Positions 1 through 7,641 are shown, counted from the first letter of the stretch. The stretch: 7,925 nt of DNA from Flavobacteriaceae bacterium (GCA_002705385.1 PAFO01000010.1:6582-14506), one strand, 5' to 3'. The notes: generated from the letters alone by a model not told the origin. Program-made: numbers and translations.

Positions 1-2480
1 TTCACTCCTTTTTTTGCTTCTTTATGCTCTAATGTTGTAATAAGTTGACCGCTTTCATCTTTTATTTCTACTTCTATTGTTTCAGTAGCATCTTGACTTA
101 AGCTAAAATTGATATTAGTTCCATAGTCAGGGTTTTTAGCTACATAGTGTCTGTCCCCAAGATTTTCGATACGCCAATACATATTCCAGATTATAGCATC
201 TCTAACTGGAAATAAATGAATTACTTTTCCTTCAGCATATTCAAGTTCTTCAATTGGTCTAATATCATCTAGAATGTATACACCTCTTCCATGAGTTCCA
301 ACTATAAGATCACGATCTCTTTCCTGTATCCGAAGATCTCGAACTGATACGTTGGGTAAATTTATATTTATTTTTTCCCAATTTTCTCCCATATTCCAGC
401 TTGCAAAAATTCCGTGTTCCATTCCAGCAAAAAGTAAATTAGGATTGTGAGGATCTTGCCGAACAACTTTCACATAATCATCAGAAGGTAAATCAGATGA
501 AATTTTTTCCCAATTTTTTCCAAAGTTTTTTGTCATAAATATATAGGGTTTAAAATCATCCATACGGTGCTGATCTACTACAACGAATGCTGTACCAGCA
601 TCATGTTCCGATGCATGAATTTTTGAAACCCAGGCAAATTCTGGAAGTCCTTTAATACGGTCTTTTAAATTTGTCCAAGTTTCACCTCCGTTTAAGGAAA
701 TTTGAACGTTACCATCGTCAGTTCCTGCCCATATTACCCCTTCTTTCACTGGAGACTCAGCAATGTAAAGAACTGTACAATGAAATTCAGCAGCTGTATT
801 ATCTTGATAAATCGTCCCTCCTGATGTTCTTTGTTTAGATTTATCATTTGTAGTCAAATCTGGGCTTATTACTTTCCATGAATTACCTCTATCTTGAGAT
901 TTAAATATTACATTTCCACCGATATAGACAGTTTCAGGATCATGAGGAGAAATATGAATTGGAGAATCCCAGTTGAATCTATATTTGTGTTTTTCTATCG
1001 CATCACCAGCTGATCCAACAATTTTTGGATATGGGTGTATAGTTTGAACATTTCCATAGCGACTATCAACTAAAAAAGGGACTCCACCTTGAAGATTTGT
1101 ATAAACCAAGTGCTCATTTCCAGGAATTGGTTCGGCAAAATAACCATCACCATAAGCAAGTCCTTTCCAATGGCGTTTCAATATACCTGCTCCATACAAG
1201 GAATTACTGGGTCCAACCCATGTTCCATTATCTTGTAAACCTCCGTAAACATTATAAGGTTCTAAATTATCAATTTGAAGTTGATAAAATTGGGAAAGCT
1301 CAATATTATTTATAATCTCCCATGAGTCACCGCCATCAAATGATCTTTGGAAACCACCATCACTTCCATTTAAAATATAATTTGAATTTTCAGGATCTAT
1401 CCACAGAGCCTGGTGATCTCCATGAACTGTTTTAGCCACTTGTTCCCAGTTTTTACCACTGTCTTTTGAACGACTTAGTCTTCCGGAAATTGAAAAAAGA
1501 ATATTTGAATTATTTGGATCTACACGCACATCACTATAGTAGAAAGGTCTGAAATTAATATTTGGGTCATCATTTACTAGCTCCCAGTTTTCACCTTTAT
1601 CCTCAGATTTAAATGCTGTTCCTCCACCTTCAAATTCGGTCATCAAGTAAACTATATTAGGATCATTTTGAGCAATATGAATTCCCGGGCGGGCCATGTC
1701 TGTTTTAGGTAAACCTTTCATGATTTTTTCCCATGTAGAGCCTCCATCCATAGTTTTATAGATAGCAGTATTTTTTCCTCCGTCGTCAAAGCGCCAAGGC
1801 TTTCTTCTAAATGTCCACATTCCTGCATACATGATTCTTGGATTATCATTTTCCATTGCAATATCAGAACAGCCTGTATTATCATCAATATAAAGAATTT
1901 TATTCCAGCTCTTTCCTCCATCTGTAGTTTTAAAAACACCCCTTTCTTTATTTGCTCCCCATTCTTTTCCTAGAGCGCAAACACATGCGATGTCAGGATT
2001 ATTAGGATCAACTACAATACGTTTAATTCTCTCCGTTTTTTTAAGACCTAAATGTTTCCAGGATTTTCCTGCATCGACAGATCTATATACACCCCATCCA
2101 TAGCCTACACTATTTCGAGGGTCTCCTTCTCCAGTTCCAACCCAAAGAACATTATTGTCAGAAGGAGAAATAGTTAGTGCTCCAATGGAATAAGCTCTTT
2201 GGTTTTCGAAAATTGGTTCAAAACTAACTCCACCATCAATGGTTTTATGAATTCCACCATCAGCACCACTTACATAAAAAGTTGAAGGATCTCCAGGTAT
2301 ACCATCTATATCTGTTACCCTGCCTCCCATATTAGCAGGGCCTATGGCTCTCCAAGAATAATTCTGAAGCATTTCAGATTTCGTTTTTACGTTTTGGGCG
2401 ATCACATCACTATTAAAGCTTGATAAAACAAGTAAGCTAATCAAGCAAATAGAATATTTTTTTGAATTTAACATAGTCAT
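1..2480 (-). CDS. Secreted Asp-box/BNR-repeat beta-propeller protein (sortilin/VPS10-like), 3'-truncated by the window
   Basis: The frame is open without a stop from the ATG at 2480 to base 1, giving 826 residues with the C-terminus missing; family members usually run to about 1000 residues. A second in-frame ATG at 2474 is equally possible. Residues 1-28 form a signal peptide (basic KK, then a hydrophobic stretch, ending VIA before Q29), so the protein is exported. The body carries many Asp-box motifs (S/T-x-D-x-G-x-x-W), for example near residues 134 (SVDAGKSW), 185, 243, 292, 338 (SKDSGKNW), 380 (SFDGGDSW), 528 and 595, with divergent copies near 80, 660 and 705. Each marks a beta-hairpin of a propeller blade. 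G-T-H-G-R-G at 728-733 followed by Y-I-L-D-D is the hallmark found near the end of the propellers in this family, and an Ig/FlgD-like segment seems to begin after about residue 770. Such proteins are often labelled glycosyl hydrolase or sortilin, but no catalytic residues are evident and the ligand is unknown. It follows the esterase-like lipoprotein gene by 21 bp and is probably co-transcribed. Confidence 0.9.
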   Translation of the reverse strand, partial: MTMLNSKKYSICLISLLVLSSFNSDVIAQNVKTKSEMLQNYSWRAIGPANMGGRVTDIDGIPGDPSTFYVSGADGGIHKTIDGGVSFEPIFENQRAYSIGALTISPSDNNVLWVGTGEGDPRNSVGYGWGVYRSVDAGKSWKHLGLKKTERIKRIVVDPNNPDIACVCALGKEWGANKERGVFKTTDGGKSWNKILYIDDNTGCSDIAMENDNPRIMYAGMWTFRRKPWRFDDGGKNTAIYKTMDGGSTWEKIMKGLPKTDMARPGIHIAQNDPNIVYLMTEFEGGGTAFKSEDKGENWELVNDDPNINFRPFYYSDVRVDPNNSNILFSISGRLSRSKDSGKNWEQVAKTVHGDHQALWIDPENSNYILNGSDGGFQRSFDGGDSWEIINNIELSQFYQLQIDNLEPYNVYGGLQDNGTWVGPSNSLYGAGILKRHWKGLAYGDGYFAEPIPGNEHLVYTNLQGGVPFLVDSRYGNVQTIHPYPKIVGSAGDAIEKHKYRFNWDSPIHISPHDPETVYIGGNVIFKSQDRGNSWKVISPDLTTNDKSKQRTSGGTIYQDNTAAEFHCTVLYIAESPVKEGVIWAGTDDGNVQISLNGGETWTNLKDRIKGLPEFAWVSKIHASEHDAGTAFVVVDQHRMDDFKPYIFMTKNFGKNWEKISSDLPSDDYVKVVRQDPHNPNLLFAGMEHGIFASWNMGENWEKININLPNVSVRDLRIQERDRDLIVGTHGRGVYILDDIRPIEELEYAEGKVIHLFPVRDAIIWNMYWRIENLGDRHYVAKNPDYGTNINFSLSQDATETIEVEIKDESGQLITTLEHKEAKKGV

Positions 2481-2501
2481 AATATTTAGTTTATAATAAT
2501 T

Positions 2502-4244
2502 TTAGAAGCCCCAGTTTTTGAGTCTGTGATTTTTCGGAGCAGTTTTTTTTAATCTATCTTTTATTTTTTCAAGATACATGGTATTATACCTAAGCCTAGA
2601 AATGTAGTTTGGATTGTCTTGATCACCATTCCAGCAATGCTCGGCATTATTTCCATAATCAACCTCTCCATTATAATAAGGATCTTGGGTGCTTTCTAAA
2701 AATTCTTCAGTCAAAACAACAGCATTGTTTAGATAATAATTATCCATATCTCCGCAGTAGATATTTATTTTTCCTTCAAGATCTTTACCTATTCTACTCC
2801 AATCTCGTTCCATTATATATCTAAGATCGTAATTTTCTCGCCAATAATTGGCCACATCATGATCAATTTTACCTGTAAGTTTATCCCATATAGGTTTTGG
2901 ATATCCGTCCTCTCCAACAGGTGAATACACAGCTTGCCAAATATCCCATTGATCACCTGATCTTCCTTTATCTCCCAGTATATGTTCTCTTCGGTTCATA
3001 TCAATCAATTGAGCTTTAATATGTCCTTTACCATCTCTCATTCCGGGGCGAAGCGTTTTTCTAAAGTTCCCAGTTTTGTAATAGGCATTTTCATCTTTAT
3101 AAATATCAACAACGGTATAGGCCCTAAAATCAATTGGATCCGGGCAGGCAGCAAAACATCCATTGTACTGATCAGGATAAAATACTTGAACAGCCAAAGC
3201 TTCCCAACCACCGGTTGAACCTCCATACAAAAAGCGGCCCCAACCTTCTCCAACACCATTGAACATTTCTTCAATTTCGGGGATAAGCTCATAAGTAATT
3301 GCATCTCCATAAGGGCCAAGGTTAGCGGAATTCACAGCATAGGAATCATCATAGTATGGGTTTTGATGTTGGATTTCTATAACTACAAATCTTGGAAAAT
3401 CTTTTGAAACCCAGTTTTTGTAAAAATCATAAGCTTCTTTTTCTTGTATGTATTTGTATCCAGTTATACCAAATCTACTGGTGAATATGCTATCTTTTTT
3501 AGGTGCAGTAGGTGGGGAGGTTCTAAATCCACCGATCGTTTTAGGGAAATGTCCATGAAAAACCATTAATGGATATTGTGTTTTATTTTCTTTATTAAAC
3601 CCTTCAGGAATTAGGACATTAGCTTGAAGATACATAGGCCTTCCCCAGAATTCTGAAAGCATTTTACTTTTAATCTTAACGTGCTTAATGTATTCAGAAT
3701 CCTCAGCAGGTTTAATAGGTGGGATTTCTTCAGTAATTTCAATTTTTACTGTATTTTTTGAGTTTTTATTGAAATCTATTTTGAATGGTTTACTGTATAA
3801 GTTTTTAGGACTGATATTCCATTTTTGGCCTTCTCCTTGGTCCATTGGGAGTTGAACTGTTTTTCCATTTGATAGATTGAAGGTATCGTATTTATGAAGT
3901 AAGGCTTGAACAAAATAAGTTCCTGATTCAAGTTCACTTAAGTTATCAATTGGGTAGGCCAATGAGGAAGAAGTAAATAATTGTTTTTGGTCTGATCTCC
4001 ATTGATTAACATTTTTTCCAATAAGTATTCCTGTTTCATCAGAATCATTAATCTGAAAACGAGGCTCTTTAAGTGTATCTTTAGAGATAATTAACAAAAG
4101 CCGACCATCATGTCCATCAAATTCCAATGATGAATTGTAGGTAATTTCAAATAAAGCAGTCTCTTTAGAATTGCATCCTATTAATACTGAAGCAATGATA
4201 AATGTAGCTAGAAAAGCCCCAAAAATATTTTTCATCTCATTCAT
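2502..4244 (-). CDS. Lipoprotein with alpha/beta-hydrolase fold, putative esterase
   Basis: The protein is 580 residues counted from the ATG at 4244; another ATG at 4235 gives 577 residues, and the longest frame would need a TTG at 4265. Residues 4-24 form a lipoprotein signal (M-K-N then a hydrophobic run, lipobox L-I-G-C, Cys24 as lipidation site), so it should be membrane-anchored outside the cytoplasm. The N-terminal third looks like a beta-rich accessory domain, including the segment S-G-T-Y-F-V-Q-A. From about residue 190 (F-W-G-R-P-M-Y-L, then N-V-L-I-P-E-G-F) an esterase-type hydrolase domain begins. The nucleophile elbow G-G-S-T-G-G-W places Ser343. C-G-D-M-D (Asp499 or Asp501) and A-E-H-C-W (His536) are plausible acid and base of the triad. 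This resembles the putative esterase (esterase D/feruloyl esterase) superfamily, in a large form known from Bacteroidota and Acidobacteria. A substrate cannot be assigned, although ester or peptide bonds are possible. It is the first gene of a likely two-gene operon with the Asp-box protein downstream. Confidence 0.85.
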   Translation of the reverse strand: MNEMKNIFGAFLATFIIASVLIGCNSKETALFEITYNSSLEFDGHDGRLLLIISKDTLKEPRFQINDSDETGILIGKNVNQWRSDQKQLFTSSSLAYPIDNLSELESGTYFVQALLHKYDTFNLSNGKTVQLPMDQGEGQKWNISPKNLYSKPFKIDFNKNSKNTVKIEITEEIPPIKPAEDSEYIKHVKIKSKMLSEFWGRPMYLQANVLIPEGFNKENKTQYPLMVFHGHFPKTIGGFRTSPPTAPKKDSIFTSRFGITGYKYIQEKEAYDFYKNWVSKDFPRFVVIEIQHQNPYYDDSYAVNSANLGPYGDAITYELIPEIEEMFNGVGEGWGRFLYGGSTGGWEALAVQVFYPDQYNGCFAACPDPIDFRAYTVVDIYKDENAYYKTGNFRKTLRPGMRDGKGHIKAQLIDMNRREHILGDKGRSGDQWDIWQAVYSPVGEDGYPKPIWDKLTGKIDHDVANYWRENYDLRYIMERDWSRIGKDLEGKINIYCGDMDNYYLNNAVVLTEEFLESTQDPYYNGEVDYGNNAEHCWNGDQDNPNYISRLRYNTMYLEKIKDRLKKTAPKNHRLKNWGF

Positions 4245-4326
4245 AATTACATTATTATGCCTCAATTTAATAAAAAATTACTGTAAATAATAATTTCCAT
4301 ATTTGAGACCAAAAGAATTTATTAAA
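4245..4326. other. Divergent intergenic region between the esterase lipoprotein gene and the small secreted-protein gene
   Basis: These 82 bases must contain, or lie close to, the starts of transcription for both flanking genes. The sequence is very AT-rich. On the plus strand, ATATTTG at 4299-4305 partly fits the Bacteroidota -7 element (TAnnTTTG, first T replaced), but there is no TTTG at the expected distance upstream. On the minus strand, TAATTTTT (4280 down to 4273) also fits partly, again without a well spaced -33 element. No promoter can be assigned with confidence, and no terminator hairpin is seen. Confidence 0.4.
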
Positions 4327-4944
4327 TTGAAAATAAAAAAATTGAAATACTCATTTATCCTAATTATACTATTATTCTCTTTAAATAATTATTCACAGGA
4401 CTATGTGAGAACTATAATTGGGGATAGTGTTAATAAAAGCACCAAATTAAAATCAGACCGTTTTAGATCAATGTGGGATGGTAAAATTAAAGGTGAAAAA
4501 TATGATAGCCCTGATTTTAGTTTAGGTGAAGTAAATGGAGATGAATTACTTCTTCGATATAATCTTTATAACGATGAGTTTGAGTCAAAAAAAACAATTA
4601 ATGGGAATACTCAATTTGTTGAAAGAACTCTTTCCAAGGTTATTATTTATAAGATGAACAAGCACTTTTTTTTACCCTATTACTATAAGGGGGGTAAAAA
4701 CTTTAACGTTGGATATCTTTCTTTAATAACAGAACTTGATTCCATAAGGCTTTATAGAAAAGATGAAGTTAAATTTCAGCCTGCAACTTTTTCACCTACC
4801 ACAATTGAGATAGGTTTTCCGCCAAGATTTATTAAAAGAAAACTATTTTTCATCCAAAAAAAAGAAGCTACCCCAATCCAAATTGGTAAGCGTAAATTGA
4901 TAAAACTGATAGAATCTTTATCTTTAGATCTTGAGCTTAAATGA
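4327..4944 (+). CDS. Small secreted protein of unknown function, non-ATG start
   Basis: I do not recognise a named family. The reading frame has no ATG near its beginning: an in-frame stop lies at 4291-4293, and the only usual start codons after it are TTG at 4303, 4327 and 4342. I chose 4327 because it gives a textbook signal peptide of about 23 residues (M-K-I-K-K, a run of I/L/F, then N-N-Y-S before Q24-D25) and a 205-residue precursor. The 4303 start would add eight residues. The mature part is basic and beta-rich. The segment at about residues 64-85, with L-L-L-R-Y-N-L-Y-N-D-E-F-E, resembles a pattern I associate with small uncharacterised exported Bacteroidota proteins; that link is from memory. 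A second aromatic stretch with F-F-L-P-Y-Y-Y follows. It is transcribed away from the esterase lipoprotein gene, 82 bp apart, and lies 93 bp before xdhC on the same strand. No transmembrane segment is visible besides the signal peptide. Confidence 0.75.
   Translation: MKIKKLKYSFILIILLFSLNNYSQDYVRTIIGDSVNKSTKLKSDRFRSMWDGKIKGEKYDSPDFSLGEVNGDELLLRYNLYNDEFESKKTINGNTQFVERTLSKVIIYKMNKHFFLPYYYKGGKNFNVGYLSLITELDSIRLYRKDEVKFQPATFSPTTIEIGFPPRFIKRKLFFIQKKEATPIQIGKRKLIKLIESLSLDLELK
4896..4926 (+). promoter_or_regulatory. Weak candidate Bacteroidota-type promoter for xdhC-mocA
   Basis: ATTG at 4896-4899 and TATCTTTA at 4919-4926 each differ by one base from the Bacteroidota -33 (TTTG) and -7 (TAnnTTTG) elements, with a 19-base spacer. 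It lies inside the end of the small secreted-protein gene and would give a leader of roughly 100 bases before xdhC. No better match was found in the 93-bp gap itself, which contains no TTTG on the plus strand. With two mismatches in AT-rich DNA this could be chance. Confidence 0.2.
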
Positions 4945-4949
4945 GTAAA

Positions 4950-4964
4950 GATTAATAATTAATC
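4950..4964. repeat. Perfect 7-bp inverted repeat with a 1-base centre, possible operator
   Basis: GATTAAT, a central A, then ATTAATC is an exact inverted repeat centred on 4957. It starts 6 bp after the stop of the small secreted-protein gene and ends 73 bp before the xdhC start. The one-base centre and all-AT core make a hairpin terminator unlikely, so a dimeric regulator site is the better reading. In DNA this AT-rich such a palindrome can also arise by chance, so this is a weak call. Confidence 0.25.
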
Positions 4965-5037
4965 ACCAAATTAGATGGAATATAAAAGTCCAAAAAAAAA
5001 CTAATCAAATTAATTCCTAATATATAATTAGATTCCA

Positions 5038-6048
5038 ATGACACATGAAATTAAAAATCTTGTAGGAATTATCTGGAAAGCTCAGCAGCAAGGGATAAAA
5101 TCAGTTTTAGCTACTGTCGTTGCTCTGGAAGGATCTTCCTATCGTAGACCGGGAGTTCGTATGTTGATTCAAGAGAACGGGAAGACACATGGAGCAATAA
5201 GTGGCGGTTGTGTAGAAAAGGAAGTAGAACGTCAAGCACAATTCGTTTTAAAAATGGATATACCCAAAATTATAACCTACGATGGTCGCTTTCGATTGGG
5301 ATGCGAAGGGATAATTTATATACTTATTGAACCAGTTAATATAACTCAGGTTATGAAATCTCAATTTGATATTGTATTTACTAAACGTTTGGCTTTTAAA
5401 AGTGAATCTTTTTATTCTATTGAAGAAGGCGCAAATAAATCCTTTGGGACACAATTTTATCTATCAGGAAAAAGATATACATTGAAAGAAGATTTTACTG
5501 TTTCAAATCAATTGGAGTGTTTTGAACAAAATTTCAGCCCTCTGTTTCAACTATATTTATTTGGAGCAGAATATGATACTGTCCGTCTGTGTAAAGCTGC
5601 TTCTGATCTAGGTTGGAAGGTTACCGTTGTTGCTTCGCCAGATGAAGAGAAAACCAAAACTTTTTTTGGAGAAGTGAATGAATTTATCACTCCTTCATTT
5701 GAGACTTTAGATACAAGTCTAATTGATGACCAAACTGCTGTCATGCTAATGACTCACAGTTTCAATAAAGACGTACAATACCTTTTAGCCTTAGCCAACA
5801 CCCATCCTGCATATTTTGGTGTTTTAGGACCCAAACACAGAAGGGAACGTTTGTTGGAAAAAGCTTTGGATTTCAACACTGAATTATCCGTCGAATTTTT
5901 AGAGCGACTACATGGTCCTGCTGGAATCAATATAGGTGCTGAAAGTGCTGAAGAAATAGCAGTGTCAATCTTGGCAGAAATTTTAAGTGTTATACGAAAT
6001 CAAAAACCGGTCCAATTAAAAGAAAAATTAGGAAATATTCATGACTAA
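5038..6048 (+). CDS. xdhC: XdhC/CoxI-family molybdenum hydroxylase maturation factor
   Basis: XdhC-family proteins bind molybdenum cofactor, protect it during sulfuration and deliver it to xanthine-dehydrogenase-type enzymes; they act in the cytoplasm and are not part of the finished enzyme. This 336-residue protein has both usual domains. The N-terminal XdhC/CoxI domain shows E31-G-S-S-Y-R-R-P-G-V-R-M-L and G52-A-I-S-G-G-C-V-E-K-E, with the conserved Cys58. The C-terminal Rossmann-like domain starts at about 170 and includes the strand ending in V-T-V-V, then V262-L-G-P-K-H-R-R-E-R-L-L and H292-G-P-A-G-I-N-I-G-A-E-S-A-E-E-I-A, which are strongly diagnostic. One oddity is that the glycine-rich turn, usually F-G-A-G-x-D-A, reads F-G-A-E-Y-D-T at 175-181. 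The ATG at 5038 is well placed just before the domain; no Shine-Dalgarno is apparent, as is common in Bacteroidota. The stop overlaps the start of mocA by 8 bp, so the two are translationally coupled and clearly functionally linked. The client enzyme is not in the window. Confidence 0.93.
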   Translation: MTHEIKNLVGIIWKAQQQGIKSVLATVVALEGSSYRRPGVRMLIQENGKTHGAISGGCVEKEVERQAQFVLKMDIPKIITYDGRFRLGCEGIIYILIEPVNITQVMKSQFDIVFTKRLAFKSESFYSIEEGANKSFGTQFYLSGKRYTLKEDFTVSNQLECFEQNFSPLFQLYLFGAEYDTVRLCKAASDLGWKVTVVASPDEEKTKTFFGEVNEFITPSFETLDTSLIDDQTAVMLMTHSFNKDVQYLLALANTHPAYFGVLGPKHRRERLLEKALDFNTELSVEFLERLHGPAGINIGAESAEEIAVSILAEILSVIRNQKPVQLKEKLGNIHD

Positions 6049-6646
6049 TATACCTCATGTTTTATTGGCAGCAGGAACTTCAAAGCGAATGGGAAAACCC
6101 AAACAACTTCTAAGCTGGAAAAATAAAAGCCTTATTCAATTTCAAGTAGAAACTATTTTACCAACAACAGGAAAACTTTATGTAATCTTAGGTGCCTACG
6201 CACCCCTTATTCACCCCCTTTTAAAAGACTACAAAGTAGAACTTATTCATTTTGATCAATGGGAAAAAGGAATGGGTAATTCTTTGGCATATGGGATTCA
6301 AAAAATTCTTAAATTAAACCCAAAAATAGAAGGAATTCTTATTTCATTAATTGATCAGCCTTTAGTTAACACCTCTCATTATTTAGATATGAGAGCTAGC
6401 TTTAAAAAAGGCAAAAATCAAATCATTGCTTCAGAGTCAGACTCAGGTTGGTCTGGGGTTCCTGTGTTATTTGATGCTTATTATTTTGATGAATTGCAAA
6501 AGTTAAGCGGGGAAGAGGGTGCTAAACTTATATTGAAAAAAAATGAAGCTGATACAATTCTGATCAATGCAGGAAATACATTGATTGACATGGATACTCC
6601 AGAAATTTATCAAAAGCTATTCAAAAAATTTAACCCCCAATCGTAA
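6041..6646 (+). CDS. mocA: Molybdenum cofactor cytidylyltransferase (MocA-like nucleotidyltransferase)
   Basis: MocA-type enzymes transfer CMP from CTP to molybdopterin-bound molybdenum, making the cytosine-dinucleotide cofactor used by xanthine-dehydrogenase-family enzymes. The 201-residue protein has the MobA-like NTP-transferase fold. The nucleotide-binding signature L8-L-A-A-G-T-S-K-R-M-G-K-P-K-Q-L-L is at 8-24, G77-M-G-N-S-L follows, and D105-Q-P is the metal/catalytic motif. G139-V-P-V-L-F and a C-terminal D-M-D-T-P-E-I-Y complete the family pattern. Length matches MocA (about 190-200). CTP rather than GTP specificity is inferred from the xdhC partner; a MobA-like GTP enzyme or another small-substrate nucleotidyltransferase cannot be fully excluded. 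The ATG at 6041 lies within the xdhC end, with AGGAA at 6030-6034 as a plausible ribosome site. The 3' end runs 17 bp into the oppositely transcribed moaA. Confidence 0.88.
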   Translation: MTNIPHVLLAAGTSKRMGKPKQLLSWKNKSLIQFQVETILPTTGKLYVILGAYAPLIHPLLKDYKVELIHFDQWEKGMGNSLAYGIQKILKLNPKIEGILISLIDQPLVNTSHYLDMRASFKKGKNQIIASESDSGWSGVPVLFDAYYFDELQKLSGEEGAKLILKKNEADTILINAGNTLIDMDTPEIYQKLFKKFNPQS

Positions 6647-7637
6647 TCATACTTCGGTTTTGTTGGTGATGCTTTAGGTCTTCAAAAAGTTCAGGACTCC
6701 GCATTCCTGAACGAATTTCAAATTTTTTATTTATGTTTTGGCGGATTATGGGTTCCAAATCTTCCTTATTTCTTAGTGCCGTAAGTAAATCATTTTCTTT
6801 TTGAGAAAACAAACAATTTTTTAATTTACCATTGGCAGTAAGTCGAATCCGGTTGCATTGATCGCAAAAGGGATTAGTTACGGTGCTAATTATAGCAAAT
6901 GTTCCTTTATGTCCCTTAATAGCATAGTTTTTTGATGTATCGTTTGGGGCATCTTGAAGCCGAATAATTTGATCGGTAGAGTAGGCGCTTTGAACTTTTT
7001 CCATGATTTCTTGATAAGAAACCGTTTTTTCGCGTTTCCACTGGTTGCCATCAAAAGGCATAAATTCGATGAAACGAAAAGCAACAGGTTGATCTTTGGT
7101 AAAAGCTATAAAGTCAAGAATTTCATCTTCGTTTACTCCACGCATTAGAACTGCATTAATCTTCACAATAAATCCTTCTTCAATAAGTTTAAAGATGTTT
7201 TGGTATACACGATTAAAATAATTTCTAAAGGTGATGTCATGAAACCGTTCAGCATTAAGAGTATCCAAACTGATGTTGATGGTTTTAACTCTAGCTTTTT
7301 TTAGTTGCTGAAAATGACGGTCGATGGAAACAGCATTACTTGTTAGGGAGAGCTCTACATCCAAAGTTGAAAGCAACTCAAGAATTCTTTGGAAATCCTT
7401 TCTAACCAATGGCTCTCCACCAGTAAGCCTAATTTTAGTTACACCAAATTTGACAAAGGTTTTAGCAATACTAAAAATCTCACTGGCATTCATCAAATGC
7501 TCTGCTGGGCTAAGTTGAACTCCATCTACAGGCATACAATATGAACATCTTAAATTACACCTTTCGGTAAGCGAAATTCTTAGATAGTTGTGGTGCCTAT
7601 CAAACGAATCTATTAAAGGAGATTTTAGCTGATCCAT
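6630..7637 (-). CDS. moaA: GTP 3',8-cyclase MoaA (radical SAM)
   Basis: MoaA is a cytoplasmic radical-SAM enzyme that rearranges GTP to 3',8-cyclo-GTP, the first step of molybdopterin synthesis; MoaC then forms cyclic pyranopterin phosphate. The 335-residue protein has full family length. Cys27, Cys31 and Cys34 (C-N-L-R-C-S-Y-C) hold the SAM-binding 4Fe-4S cluster. T72-G-G-E-P follows as the usual SAM-binding strand. Cys258, Cys261 and Cys275 (C-x2-C-x13-C, with R-I-R-L-T between) hold the second cluster that binds GTP. The protein ends in Gly-Gly, the conserved MoaA tail needed for activity, so the gene is intact to its last codon. The ATG at 7637 follows the MoaB-domain stop by 4 bp, which means one operon with that gene. 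Its last codons overlap the end of mocA. Confidence 0.97.
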   Translation of the reverse strand: MDQLKSPLIDSFDRHHNYLRISLTERCNLRCSYCMPVDGVQLSPAEHLMNASEIFSIAKTFVKFGVTKIRLTGGEPLVRKDFQRILELLSTLDVELSLTSNAVSIDRHFQQLKKARVKTINISLDTLNAERFHDITFRNYFNRVYQNIFKLIEEGFIVKINAVLMRGVNEDEILDFIAFTKDQPVAFRFIEFMPFDGNQWKREKTVSYQEIMEKVQSAYSTDQIIRLQDAPNDTSKNYAIKGHKGTFAIISTVTNPFCDQCNRIRLTANGKLKNCLFSQKENDLLTALRNKEDLEPIIRQNINKKFEIRSGMRSPELFEDLKHHQQNRSMITIGG

Positions 7638-7641
7638 AGAG

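Noticed and set aside
1097..1315. 72-codon plus-strand open frame
   Set aside because: Antisense to the propeller gene, with no recognisable protein features.
1718..1939. 73-codon minus-strand open frame
   Set aside because: It lies in another frame of the Asp-box gene, which is continuously open across it and shows clear motifs; a shadow.
1..2480. A true catalytic sialidase or glycosyl hydrolase
   Set aside because: Asp-box motifs occur in sialidases, but I see no arginine triad or other catalytic signature; the T-H-G-R-G motif points to the sortilin-like family of unknown activity.
2609..3319. Open frames at 2609-2824 (+), 2982-3218 (+) and 3038-3319 (-)
   Set aside because: All lie within the esterase lipoprotein gene, whose frame contains the catalytic motifs; shadows.
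4992..5000. Run of nine A as part of a terminator
   Set aside because: No GC-rich stem adjoins it, and a plus-strand terminator would need T after the stem rather than A; on the minus strand no gene ends here.
5248..5744. Minus-strand open frames opposite xdhC
   Set aside because: Antisense to a well-supported XdhC frame; no motif or export signal.
6890..7518. Short open frames overlapping moaA on both strands
   Set aside because: The moaA frame carries both iron-sulfur cluster motifs across this stretch; the others are shadows.
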